Shown piece by piece: positions 12,040-24,117 of a stretch of 64,000 bases of DNA. The translations under genes and the position numbers were made by a program. The stretch comes from Hermetia illucens (taxonomy: Eukaryota > Arthropoda > Insecta > Diptera > Stratiomyidae), in NCBI RefSeq assembly GCF_905115235.1, contig NC_051850.1, positions 112,037,982-112,101,981 on the forward strand, given 5' to 3'. Position 1 is the first letter of the stretch, and each line of letters begins with the position of its first letter. The notes beneath the pieces are model-generated. The model was not told the origin of the DNA, made no database searches, and saw only the letters and a list, made by a program, of their open reading frames with translations.

Positions 12040-12665
12040 ACTCTGCCCATCCGAGTAGATGCGGACGTAATGCACAAGCGAATATAATCAAATGACGAAT
12101 ACATTCGAAACCGATGTGGGCGCCCCTCTTGATGCGCTCATCCGCTCCAGGTGCGGTTCGACAGTAGAGGATCCTTCATATACCAAACAACAACTCCCAA
12201 CTCTACTGCTGATCACGATATTGTCGATCTAGTTATCGAGCAAAGTATTACTGGAACCGAGCTTGATATTCGGATCACCTATCGCGATCACAACGTCACC
12301 CTTAGGAACCTTTTCCCGGACCACACTGAATTGCTCGTAAAAGGCCTTCTTTCCTCTGTATCGAAAATCGGTCCGTCTCATTGTACTCAGGCTACAGTAA
12401 TACAGTGTCGCAAGTGGGAGAAGAGTGCTACCCAGAATCCCATCTTCTTACCTCGCTTAACCTGAAATTCCCTTAGAAGTTGGAGAAAGCAAACAGTTTG
12501 GGAGCCTGAAAACTGGTTTCGAAGTTCGTTCGCACATTCCATGATACAATCGCAAATCGAAGGCGTAGCCAAAAATTCATAGCCGCAACATGAGTCCGCC
12601 TCCGAAGCGTCGTTTTTATTTGGAGAAACAGTCCGTATTCATATGTTTGGTGACTTGCCATTTCA
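12040..12665 (-). mobile_element. RTE-like LINE endonuclease fragment
   Basis: The minus strand reads IVSWNVRTNFET near 12600-12640, the usual start of an apurinic-type LINE endonuclease. It then reads KAFYEQFSVVREKVPKGDVV and IAIGDPNIKLGSSN near 12240-12350, matching the GDFN block. It ends close to the mariner relic. The frame is broken. It is probably the same RTE-like family as the pieces at 745 and 14885, but it shares no overlapping region with them, so this is inference. Confidence 0.6.
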
Positions 12666-13309
12666 TTCAACATAATAAGATTCGCTGTTTGCAGGCTGCT
12701 AGCAAAAAATCTCTATTCAGTTTATTTACCTTTTATAAGTAGGGAGTAGATTGAGTGAACTCTCGATTCTCAACTCGCAGAGAAGTCTACTTAGCGGGGC
12801 GTCAACTTCCCAGCTATTATACTATTAATCTGACTATAAGGACTCTTCCCCCCTCCACCTCCAAACAATCTAAGTACCGTCAATTGCGACCTTCTAAATA
12901 ATGTATAACATAGGAAAGAATGAGAAACTATTGATGAACTTGAACTACTATTACGTACTAAATTTAGTATTTTGGGTAGTAAAAGCACAACACTGATGCC
13001 TGCACTTTGTGTGAAATTAAAGTAAATAAAAAGAAAGGGAAATGTGTAACAGCTTTCAGGATTTTATTTCTGTAGAGAGGCGAGGGAATGTAAATGTCAA
13101 GTCAAAGCCATTTGCTAGTTAAAGTTGATGTTCAGTCGAAAAATAATATTACCACGAACACATGAAAAAGGTACGGAAAAAGTAAAGAGTACTGACCGAC
13201 GTACATTTTTACGATATCTACCGTACTTGTGGATCAAAGGTCAAAGCTAATTACAATCTAAAAGATTTTGGAGGCAATGTCAACATCGGTGAGAATATTT
13301 TTGAGATAA
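12666..13309. other. No gene recognised
   Basis: AT-rich spacer downstream of CWC27. It has a possible minus-strand AATAAA at 13063-13068. I see no frame or repeat that I can name. Confidence 0.35.
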
Positions 13310-13425
13310 TAAACTCATCATCATCATCAACGGCGCAACAACCGGTATCCGGTCTAGACCTGCCTTAATAAGGAATTCCAGACATCTCGGTTTTGCGCTG
13401 AGGTCCACCAATTCGAGATGATAAA
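13310..13425 (-). mobile_element. LINE C 3' end, solo fragment
   Basis: A CATCATCATCATCATCAA run followed by CGGCGCAACAACCGGTATCC marks the extreme 3' end of LINE C with its trinucleotide tail, truncated after about 115 bases. It sits about 150 bases beyond the CWC27 stop codon. Confidence 0.8.
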
Positions 13426-13569
13426 CTCACGGGCCCTAATTAAGTGGTAGCTTCCCCGCGGCTAGACATGATACTGCCCAACTCCCATCAAAAAGAAGGA
13501 TTCATAAGCATAGCAAATAAAAAATACTCCTTCAAAAATAAAACGGCTATTTAAATAAAAGTATGAGCC

Positions 13570-13575
13570 TTTATT
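13570..13575 (-). terminator. Possible CWC27 poly(A) signal overlapping the stop
   Basis: On the minus strand the stop codon runs into AATAAA (TAATAAA). It is the nearest canonical signal. A site this close to the stop would give a very short 3' UTR, so a more distal signal near 13063 is also possible. Confidence 0.3.
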
Positions 13576-16500
13576 ACACTTTACTCTTTTTTATATCTTT
13601 ATCGGTAGACCTTGCCTCTCCCCGCTTGCGTTTATTCAATGGGTTTCTGGGATCGAAGACATCGTACCAATCATCAGATTTCGTAGACGCATCTTTTGCA
13701 AGAACGGGCACCCTAGTGTCTTCAAAATTAAGTTTATGAGATAACCAATCGTCGGTTTTGATATCCTCTTCAATCATTTTATCGTCGTCTTCTTCATTTT
13801 TCTCTGTCGTTTTCTCCTTGAGTGAATCGAGCTTATTACGAAACTTAGAGAGTAATTGAAGTGTAAACTCTTCCCTATGAAAAGAAAACATCTTCAGAGA
13901 AAAAGTAAGATAGAAAAATGGTAGAAAACCTTACCTGGCTGATCCCTTCTTTGGAACAGTTTTTTTCAAATGCGCGTATTTGTCCTTCTCATTCAAGTAT
14001 TCTTTTAATATTTCATTTGATGTTTCTTTTTTCACATCTTTCTCTAATTGTTTGTCGATTAAGTCGTCTTTAGCCTTTCGTTCTTGTTTATATTGTTTCT
14101 TTAGCGAGACGATTTCTTGTCGAATTTCTTCCCTGGAATGTATAAAAATGCTTGATATATGTTGATGTGATGTGATTCTAAATTAAGTGAAGAGTTCGTT
14201 CAAGACCAGTATTTTTGTCGGCCCATTCTCAAAAGTAGTATCCTAAGAAGCACTGAGTCATTTTAAATTAAGATATATTTTGGATATCGACCAATACTTT
14301 CGACAAAACTGTCGGTCATAGGTTACTCACGCCTTTTTCTTCTGTTTTTCTTTTTTCTCTTGCTCAATTGTCTTGAAATAATCATCATCATCCTCATCTG
14401 ATTCGCCTTCCTTCTTTGCGTCCTTTTTCTTAGTCTTGTCATCTTTGGATGTTTTTTTCGAGCTTAATTTATCTTTAATGCGAGCAGCAGTCTCTTGGAC
14501 ATTTTCCTCATCTTCTGAAGACTTATCGTACTTTTCAATGTCAGATTCAGCTATAGTTACAGAGAAAGTGAATTTTACTAGTGAAAAAAATATTTAATTT
14601 TGCTGCATACTTCTCTTTTTTAAATCACCCGTCTCCTTACTCAGCTTGGGATCGTCAAGAACATCATGAGTGGACTTTGCTTTACCAGCGTTTTTCTTTA
14701 CAAAGTCATTTGTTTGATCTTCGTCTTCTTCAGCTTCCTCCCCGAAAGATAGCAATCCAAAGTTTCTGGAAAATGTAACAAATATACATAAAGGAAACAG
14801 ATCCTTAAAAATTAAGTTAAGATTATTTATGATAAGAGTAAAAATTCTAATTGAGGAAGTTAAATTCATCTCTGGATTGTTTTATTATAATCTCTGGGAC
14901 TTGAAAGGTTTATGCAACCCTCGGGGTCACCAAGCCAGGTACGCGGTACATCAATCGAGATACTTAGCTTTGGAATGACGATGTTGAAATGAAGGTCCGT
15001 GAAAAAAGCGCCTCTACCAAAAGTTTCTCGACGAAAAAACGCTGGCTAATTGGCAAATTTATAAGAATGCCAACCGGGAAGCAAAAAAAGCGATTGCTGT
15101 CACCCGAGCGTCCCATTACAAAAATTTTTACCATAAACTGGACACTCGGAATGGCGAGAGAGATCTGTATCGACTTGCCAAAATCCGAAACGTCGCACAC
15201 AGGATATGGAATATTTCTGTTGCATTAATGACATGAACGGTACTTTGCTTACCAACTGTCGAATCGCAATAGATGGCGAGAATATTTCGAGCAAATTTCA
15301 ACTGTATAATTTGCTCATCCTCCACTTCCAGAATTATTGCAGACATTTGGAGCAGTTCCACCTGTTAGCGCAACTCCCACGTACTCGAGGAGGGCGATCA
15401 GACCCGAGTCTGCAAGGGACTCATCTGAAATGGCTTCGGCCACGAAGCCTCACCGGAGGGTATCTGGTACCATGGAAACCGGGATGGCGGATGGAGGATG
15501 CGCTCTCGGCCCGGTTATTTGCGGTTGGCCGCCCTAGTGGGAGTTTCATGGTGGTTGTGGTTATGTCTACATCGCGGGCAGAGCTCCTTGCAGCTCGAGC
15601 GTGGAGTTGCGCTGTACAACTCGTGTGCCGTACTCCTTAGTTGCGGCAGAGGTGTTAGATAGGCCTCGCATCCACTAGTATGAATGCTGAGCCTGCACTC
15701 AGTATAAACCAGGTCCGCTGCGCTTGCATGGCGGGGCTCTGATTGTAGTCTCAAAATCAATCCGTGTCCGAAGAGGACCGGGGGATTATGCTTTCACGGC
15801 AGGTACTCACGTTAAACCCCCAGGACTTTCATGTCAGCGCAACTGAAGTCTAGGAAGTAATAAAACGAATGAAATCGAGGAAAGCCACAGAACCTGATGA
15901 CATCGCATCTGAGCTCTGGAAAGCAAAGAGCTTGGACCCAACACTGTGGCTCAGTGAATTCTTTAATCAGGGTTTTCAGGAAGGTAGAACCCCATCTGAC
16001 TGGCAAGAAAGTACCACAGTTCCAATATGGAAAAAGAAAGGTAATCCAGCAGAATGTTCAAATTACCGTCCGATCCGATCCGATCGATTCTTCACAACCG
16101 TATTCGCAAAATCATTGAAATAACCGTGAATCTAGCCGGATTTGCAAGAACTGTGGAACTACTGACGCAATATACGCTGCGTGGTTACTCATGGAGGAAC
16201 ACCGTGAGAAGCATCACCCTCTTTACATTACACTTCTGGATCTAGAGAAAGCGCCACACGAACTCATCTGGTATGCTCTACGACAACACTTAATGCCAGA
16301 AGAACTCGTGCCCCGGGTTCAATTGCTCTACCACGATCCGAAAAGTAGAGTTCGAAGTTTGGCGGATGTATCAAATCCGCTTCGATTCTCTGTTGGTGTT
16401 CATCAAGGAAGCGCCCTCTCACCACTCCTTTTTGTTCTTGTTATGGACCAAGTCCACGGGATATCCAACGCCCAGCGCCCTATATACTGTTCCAGCCAGA

Positions 16501-19500
16501 TGATGTTCTCCTAGCGTATAATAGCAAAAATGATCTAGAGCAACTTGTCCAAAAATGGAATAATCGCCTCATGCAACACGGTCTCTGATTGAATCTGAAT
16601 GAAACTGAGTTTTCGGCGATCGACCCCAGGAAACAGGCTTAATCACTGTCAATGTCAGTCACCTGCTCAGACCTGAGCGATTTTAATATCTCGGGTCAAT
16701 GCTATCAGCCAATTGAAAACTGCGTTATGAAGTTGCTTCACGCAATAACGCAACCTGGATGAAGTGCCGTTCCACAACTGGTGTTCGTATCAACGAACGT
16801 CTCAAATATAAAATTTACCGCAATGTCGTCCGACCTGTCGGGCTCTATGGTTCTGAGTGATGGCCGACTATAAAAGACAATGAACAACGTTTTGCGGTAA
16901 TGGAGACGAAAATGTTGCGTTGGACTAGTGGAATCACACGTTTCGATCACATCCGAAATGAGGATATCCGCGATCAATATGAGGTTACACCAATCGTGGA
17001 AAAACTGCGAAAAAGACGTCCTCGATGGTATGGTCACGTAATTCGCGCTAATGAGAATTTCTGAATATCAAAGGCGATGGTAAGCGACTGAAAGCCCGGC
17101 CGAAACAACGGTGAGTTGATACGCTAGATGGGGATTTAAAGGCCTCGCGATTGCATCCAGATCACGCATTTGATAGAGCCAAATGGCAAAACCGATCACG
17201 ACGAGCCGACCCCGCTTTTGAACGGGACAAAGGCTGAAGAAAAAAAAGAAAGAAGGGCTACCAGCTATTTCGTCTAGTAACATCGGTAGTAGCTCAAACG
17301 CTCCCGCACCAATATCTGACCACCTCTATTTTCCTTTCTCACGGAACATGTAATAATGATCAATTAATGGGAATTTGAAAAAACCGTTTGATAATTTTAA
17401 AAATATTTTGCTCGAAAATAGAAGATGCGCTGAGTTTAGCAACCATTTGTTACTAGACCATATCGATTAACGGAAATCTCGGTTATTGTTTTTGGAGTGT
17501 ACGGCTTTAAATGATAACTTCAGATCAAAAGAACTAGTCATAGACTGCACCCCTTACCAAGGTAATGAATTGCTACTTTTTCAAAGAAGATTACTTGAAA
17601 TTATTGAAGGGTAATGATTATAAATTAATGTAGATAAAATCTTAATTTCTGAATTTTAGGAGGAACTAGCAAACTTTTCGCTGGTATATTAGGGTGATTT
17701 ATCAGCCTTATTTGATCCCTATCTAACAAATTAGCAATTTAATCTTGCACAGTTGCGATTTTTGATCTTCGTAGATCCTCAAGTTCTTGATGTACCATGG
17801 GACTCCGACTCGCTTTGAGGTTTACATAGTTGTAATTTGTTAGCTCTCCACACTTTAAGCTACTGTTCTATTTTTGGCGCATCTGTTGTAGTTATGGTTT
17901 GAAGTGAAATTGAGTATAGCCCGAGGCGCAATAACTCTACTTTGGAGGATTTTAGCTCGTAAATTGCGGTTTTGTTCTTTACTCGGAACCTGCATTGGGC
18001 AATACATTTTTCTATGGAACAACTGTTTTAGTTTATATAAACTGTTATTTTCCAGAGCATTTAATCTCAAGACGGTTTGTATATTTGCTCAACAGTACCT
18101 TGTTTTTCAGGAAATAATTAACAAATATCAAACCCTTTTCGGCATCGCTTTCTGCTTAGGATTATCCTCCCATCGGTAACAACGCCTTGTCATGGTGTGG
18201 TAGCCTGTAGTAGTTCATTACGGCACTAAGAGCGCTCACAACGTAAATAAGAAAAATAAAGATTGGAAGGTAGTAAGATTTTACAGATTTCAAATCTACC
18301 TGCGATTTTGAGTAATCAAGTCGTAACCAAGACGGCAATTTTGGAAGCTTAACAGATTGATATCTACGGAGAAAGTCTGCATTTAGTGCAGTCTGCCAGA
18401 ATGAAGAATAAACCTCTTCTCTCTATCCGTGGTATTGTTGCCTAAATCTTCCAGAGAACGGAAAACGGAGGCACCGCAGAAGCAAATTTCTGCCGCAAAA
18501 CTGAGGGGACTACAGCTTAAATCTTTCCTGTCAGAAGCTTTTCTTCGGCTTCTACCAGGAAAATGCGGAAGAAGTGAAGTTGGTGATGTGGACGGTACTG
18601 GTATGTGAGAACAGATCCATGCGGACCGGACATCGCCAGTCTGAGATGGCTGCTAGCCGACGGCAGCAAAAGGGACTCAAGGCGAAACTCCTTGGAGTGA
18701 GGACATAGACGAGAGTTTCACTTCTTACATTCGATTTCTCTGGATATTGCTACACCTAGTGGTCCACCTCCTTAGGTGACTAGCGACTCCTTTGGAATTA
18801 GAAGCTCGATTCGAACTCTGAATCACACATTTTTAGAGCCCTTTTTCATCCGAGGTAAATGTGGTAAATCAATTTTCTGTTGGAATCGAAAACTGTTAAA
18901 TTAAGAGAATCGCGATAAAGAGACTTCAAAACTGTGTAGCTTGTGAGTTTTTAAAGAAGATATTTCGGCGAAGTTGTACTCATCGGTTTGCGCTTTCACA
19001 AACTCCAGAGTTGAGTCAGTGCAGACTCTCTTCAAAGTCCATCGTACGGGAAAACAGATGATTGAATCGTACCACGAAAATTTACGGTTTCCGCAAACCT
19101 TTCAGCATGGAAACGTTGCAAGGATTAGCTGTAACGAAACAGGAGTTGCCACACTATCCTTTGCGCATTTAAAAGCATCCGTTATCAATGGCATTTATCC
19201 AGCGATGTTAAAGAAGAGTATAAAACACGTGAAGCGAACGCTGGGAATCCTGCTCCGAGTTATGTGTTTACCCCTTGGTAGGAAGTTAAGGAAATGTACA
19301 TACTGAGGCCTGAGAAACAAATTAGTTTAACATCATTCTCGAGGGGGCGCTAAGGTCGTGTGATAAAAACTATCATACTTAACAGCGTGAAAAAACTTGT
19401 GAGGCTACACAGTAGCAAATAACGAAGCGCTGAGGAATGTATGACTCGTTTGAACTCTATATCTAAGTTCAATACGGTTCGATACCCGGTCAAATAAAAT

Positions 19501-22500
19501 CTCAGATGCCTTAGCAAAAAAGAGGTTAACCTCTCCCATATTGTGACCAAAAGCAGCAATTGGAATGTTAGAACAAGTGGCAAAGTCTAAATATTTTCTT
19601 ATCAGAATCCAAAAAAGATATTGCTGTTGAAAAATAGGAAGACATGCAGGGATATTTTGGACGCGAGACACTTCCCCACCTATGAGCCCATCAAACATCA
19701 CATTCTTGGTGTTGATGTATTCTAGTTGCAGCGAGTAGTATCACACCCACTAAGGGAGTTCGTAAGAACCCGGGATATTCCGCAGTAGCATGGAAAAACC
19801 GTATTCCACTACGGAGAATTTGAAATGCGGTATGAACAAAATGTATACAAATTTCAATATGAAATAAAGTAATTTGAATATTCAGCTTATCCGTACACAT
19901 CAAAGGCCCTCAACCTTTAGCAATATCTACATGTGGTTTAGTACATATGATGATGCATGTCAGAAGGAAAATTAAAAATCAGTGTGGACTAAGAGCCTCG
20001 TATAATCATTACTCAATGAATAAATTAATATATGAAGTTTCTAATCAACCAAACAGTGAATTGTTATTTAAATAACAATGACTTATAAGGCATTATTACT
20101 ACATTAATAAAATGAATTATAACATTGGTGACGCCGACGGCAACACGAAAAGTTGGTTCTAAGTTGTTTGACGGAGATAGCACCTGAAACTGAAGTAGCA
20201 GAAACTATATCAAAGGAATCTGAAACCGTAGCCTTGCAGGAAGGAAGTTTGCGATGCATCTCTAGAAGAATACAATTTGACAGTGCCAAGAGTCGAGGTA
20301 GAACAAGAAATCCTTTTGGAAAGTGAAATTTATTGAAAAGAAAAGGTGGAGCAGAGCAAACCACAGGAAACAGAGGAATTAAATATAAAAGTAGCAAAAA
20401 ATATATCTAGTGAAGGAGTTCGCTGGTGAAGCCGGCACTACAAGAACTCCGGGATAAATTTTTAATCAAGCAATTTATCGAGCATCATTCGCAAGTTTCG
20501 CAAGTTAAGAGCCACTAAGCCTGAAGAATGGACAACCAATAAAGAAGGAGTTACTCAAAGACGAACAGCTGGCGAAGGGCGATGTTGTATTATTTTAAGT
20601 ATTTTTGTTAACTTGTTACAGACGTTAAGATATTCCGTTGGGTTTTTGTATTCCTATTGGAGTAATTTGCTTCTTGCGATTGATTCAATCTTATTGTTGT
20701 GCTGCGGCGCTCCCCTCAAGTTTTTTGTATAAAGTATGTCGCGTGAAAATAAGGCGGTCGCGGGACCTTCTGTCGTTTTAACACTTTCGGTTAAGGTGCC
20801 ATCAGTCCCTCCAGTGGGGAAAGTTTGAATCTGAGCTTCTGAAGTCCTTCTAGCTTCAGCGACTGCCGGAGGACATGCAGGCCATACTATCGATATTGGC
20901 GGCGATTGCGGACAAGAGGGCATCGCGCGAGGTCACCAACATGGGGAAATCGAAGAGGCAAATGACTGGGCTTACGACCAATGTGACCACACTGAAGACG
21001 GCGATGAATACTTTGCGTTCGAGAGAGCACGTTTGTCATGCGCCTGAAGCAATGCGATCCGCATTGGACTCAGGCGTGTGCAAGTCTTGGCTTGCGTAGT
21101 ACTTTTTTGTCGGGTTTTATTTTAGCTGATATCAGTATCCCCATATTAGACGCGAATTTCCGGTGTCACTATGGGTTGCTGCATAGGTGCCTGATTGACC
21201 CACGACTTCGTGCACTTCTTCAAAAATACCGCAACATCACTACAGAGCGTACACCAACACTACTGGCTCCGAAATCTTCTCGAGGGTGCGTCCTTTACCA
21301 ACCCAGAAGCTCACCGTTGCGAGGTATATGCAGAACTTCCAACAGCAGTTGGTCATTTCCACTAAATCTGGTCGCAAAGCAATTGTACCCATCCAAGACT
21401 TTGGCGCATTATTTAGCAAACTGTTGTTTTCTCAAATCAAATCCTTCTAGTTCCCGAAGATAATCCCAAGACAGCCATTTACACACCTTTCGGACTCTTC
21501 GAGTTCACACAGATGACTTTTGGCGTGTGCAATGCGTTGTTAACCGTCCAGAAAATCGTTCACTTCGTATTATGAAATTTGGACTTCTGTTACGTCTATT
21601 TGGATGAGATTCACCGAGTCTAAGCATTTGGCAACCCTCGAGTGCATTTTCCAACGTCTCCTTGGCAATAGTCTAATTGTTAACGTTGAAAATTGCAGAC
21701 TTCTTCAGCAGCAGGCCAAATGTCTAGGCCTGACGGCACACAACCCGATCCAAACAAGGTGCAAGCGATCGTGAGCTTTCTGCTGCCAAAGACGATCAAA
21801 AACCTTAGTTCCTCGGTATGGTAAACTTCTACCGTCGATTCCTGCCCAAAGCCGCTCACCAATAAGCTTTACTTAACACCTTCCTGTCTGGTCCTAAGAC
21901 CAAAGAATCGCGGAAGGTTATATGGTTTCCAGAAACCGTCGAAGCGTTTAAAACAACCAGGAAATAGCTGGTAGATGCTACAATTTTGGCATTTCCTCAA
22001 CTAAATGCACCCCTAGCCGTGTTCGTCGATGCCTCAGACATTGCCTTAGGCGCTACTCTTCACCAAAGCAGTTGAATCCCATTCAACGCAGTTACAGTGC
22101 CTATGGTCGTGAATTACTAGCCGCGTATCTGATCATCATGAACTTTCGTCTTTCCCTTGAAGGCAGGCCGTTTACCGTGCTCACGAACCATGAGCCTCTG
22201 ACTTTTGCCTTAAGGTAGAAGCCCGGCAAAGCGTCCCCTCGCCAATTTCGGCACTTAACCTACATCAGCTAGTTTACATCGGACATTCAACATGTGTCCG
22301 GTAAAGGCAACTTGGTCACTCATGTTCTCGTTTCGTATCTCGGAGATCAACATCCCAACCGCAATCGATTTTTCGGTAATGTCTGTGGCAGAGAAGGATA
22401 ACCCAGTTCTTCAGAGCTTTGAGGCGGAGTTTAAGGGGTTCCTCTATCTACTTCGAGACTTCCGAAAAGGGACCTAGGCCATATATTCCGGGAAGTGTTT

Positions 22501-23643
22501 CGCTCGGTGCACAATCTCACGCACCCCAGCATTCGGACAGCGAACTAATTAGTCTTGTTCAAGAACAAGGAAGTAAATTCTTGGCCGGCAAGCCCAAGAC
22601 GGTCTTCTTAGGCAGACTGAAGCCTTTCTTCCAGGAGGCAGACGGCACTGGAAGGAAGCGTGAACACCCCGTATTCTGTTTTCTCAAACACGTCGACCAG
22701 TTTGATGACATTTGACTACTCTCTCATCGAATATTTGGAAAAGCAGACAGGCGAGATCGAACTGCCGACGACGGCACCAAACTTAGTGTCGTTCAACATA
22801 TAACAGCGCTAAATCCGACTTCGCTGTTTCCCCCAATTTATTTAAGGTACCGATGCGAAGAACAAACGATAATTTCCACGTGTTGCGTTTGCTACGAAAC
22901 TCTCAAAAAGGAAACAAAAACGATCTTTTATATATACTTACTTGACTCCCTTTTCCTTGACTTTCTTCTTCGCCTTTTTCTCCTCTTTCTTCAAAACTCG
23001 TGGCACAATGTCGCTGAATGGGTTACTAAGTATTTCAGCCTTGATTATCTTCGGAGGGTAGAGCGGCCGTTCATTGTGATCAACGAGTCCATCTTCCAAT
23101 TTAAGCATATTATAGAGGGTGTCGCCGGTCACCTTACCGAAAAGTGTGTGCTTGTTTTGCAATTCTGGCGTAGGACCCATCGTGAAAAAGAATTGCGACC
23201 CATTGTCGTCTTCACTGGAATTAGCCATGGCCACCAAACCACGCCTGCTAAACCGTAGACGTGAATGGAATTCATCTTTGAAAGGTTCTCCGTAAATTGA
23301 TTCACCGCCACTTCCGTCGCCATTTGGGTCTCCGCCTGGAAAAGGACCGGGATCGAGTATTTATATGAAACATTCGAATTATGCGTTGGCGGTTTACCTT
23401 GTGCAATGAACCCTTTGACTATCCGATGAAATATTGTTCCATTGTAGTATCCTTCCATGCATAACTGGATGAAGTTCCTGCAAGCCTTTGGACATTCTCG
23501 AGCCCAAAGTTCGATGTCGATGTCACCAACCGAAGTTTTTAGGAGAACCTGAGAGAAAGGATTTAGTCAAATTTACGCTTTTTAATGGGGCTAAGACTCA
23601 CCTTCCCAGAGGTAGGAGGCTCCTGTATATAAATATTACTCAT
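13574..23643 (-). CDS. CWC27: Spliceosome-associated cyclophilin CWC27
   Basis: Nuclear cyclophilin-like protein of the activated spliceosome. Exons in coding order are 23602-23643, 23398-23548, 22942-23335, 14611-14765, 14331-14550, 13935-14132 and 13574-13874. All joins keep frame with GT-AG ends and give 486 residues, against about 472 in human. The start [15 protein letters not shown] is the family N-terminus. Residues 1-170 form the cyclophilin fold, with [15 protein letters not shown] and GSQFFFTMG. The site that is Trp in cyclophilin A is Glu (PTPELQNKH), as in human CWC27, so isomerase activity is doubtful. [16 protein letters not shown] spans the exon 3/4 join. A charged Lys/Glu coil follows, and the C-terminus is [20 protein letters not shown]. 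Intron 3 is 8,176 bases and full of transposons. The neighbour CLP1 is divergent. Confidence 0.95.
14885..17235 (+). mobile_element. RTE-like LINE (copy B) inside CWC27 intron 3
   Basis: The longest RTE-like copy in the window. The linker reads [18 protein letters not shown] and related text in shifting frames at 14990-15130. The first RT block is [20 protein letters not shown] at 15870-15930, followed by [20 protein letters not shown] at 16010-16065. [19 protein letters not shown] is at 16240-16295 and [20 protein letters not shown] at 16388-16447. The C-terminal linker ([19 protein letters not shown]) is at 16907-16965. An A-rich tail with GAAAG repeats ends near 17235. It lies antisense to CWC27. 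At least several frameshifts and stops make it inactive. Confidence 0.85.
15337..15810 (+). other. Foreign GC-richer insert within RTE-like copy B
   Basis: Between the linker and the RT of copy B lies roughly 400 bases of GC-richer sequence with no RTE motif (for example ACCCGAGTCTGCAAGGGACT near 15391). It may be a small nested element or simply a poorly conserved spacer. I see no flanking duplication. Confidence 0.3.
17236..18959. other. CWC27 intron 3, unassigned
   Basis: Mostly AT-rich intronic sequence. A plus-strand frame at 17904-18179 has no recognisable domain. A GC-richer block at 18400-18780 may be old transposon sequence but shows no motif I can name. Confidence 0.35.
18960..19345 (+). 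mobile_element. LINE RT 5' fragment
   Basis: [20 protein letters not shown] near 19165-19230, [12 protein letters not shown] near 19250, and a following [12 protein letters not shown] in another frame match the text before the first RT block (KAPGVDGIYPALLQ and RPISLTSF) of Jockey/R1/Loner-type elements. It is a short broken piece and differs from families C, D and RTE. Confidence 0.6.
19346..20639. other. CWC27 intron 3, unassigned
   Basis: Three minus-strand frames of 70-98 codons at 19350-19903 and one at 20104-20397 have no recognisable motif. The plus strand at 20160-20400 has a Glu/Ser-rich frame ([16 protein letters not shown]) that I cannot assign. I treat all of it as non-coding or debris. 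Confidence 0.3.
20640..22800 (+). mobile_element. Broken Ty3/Gypsy-type LTR retroelement fossil
   Basis: Parts in order are a possible gag-side region (20750-21100), reverse transcriptase (about 21460-21870), RNase H (about 21990-22300) and a trace of integrase (about 22470-22560). The RNase H/tether text is reminiscent of the CsRn1 type of Ty3/Gypsy, which is an inference. Paired LTRs were not recognised. The element is fragmentary with at least a dozen breaks, so it looks old. It sits within CWC27 intron 3, antisense to the gene. Confidence 0.75.
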
Positions 23644-24117
23644 GCTTCGCTTCTTCCCATAAACAAGACGATGCAAACAAAATGTTTCCCGAAGTTGACA
23701 TTAATCAACAGCTGATTTTGACAATTCCGTAAACCTTTATTCAGCGGAGTGCAACCTTTTTGATTTCTAAAATAATTTTAAATTTTGTTAAATTACTTGA
23801 ATATATTTGTATAATCGTGAGTTGGTTCTGAGTTTTTCAGACCAAACTAACTATTGACTAAGGTATTTTTTTTTTGATATATTCCGACCCGAACTGAGGC
23901 AGTCAATAATTTATCATGCAGGTGAAAAATATCCAGCATTGACTTTTTTCTCCTATGGTAACACTAATATGTGTTAAGATGACATTTCGCTAAATGTTGA
24001 AAATATATTTTGACAAGCGCCATTAGCTACACGTTAGTCGCCGCTTCGTCCTGGATGTGGGTTCATCTATTTAGGTTTTGATTTATATTTCTTCGCCTTT
24101 GCTAGCCCTAACAAATA
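23644..24117. promoter_or_regulatory. Divergent promoter region between CWC27 and CLP1
   Basis: The start codons of CWC27 (minus) and CLP1 (plus) are 474 bases apart with no other gene between them. This stretch must hold both promoters and 5' UTRs. A GC-richer patch with CGCCGCTTCGTCC lies at 24039-24051, close to CLP1. I see no TATA box. Shared regulation is an inference from the arrangement. Confidence 0.6.

Noticed and set aside
13980-14165. Plus-strand Ser/Phe-rich frame
   Set aside because: Antisense to the Lys/Glu-rich coil of CWC27 exon 6.
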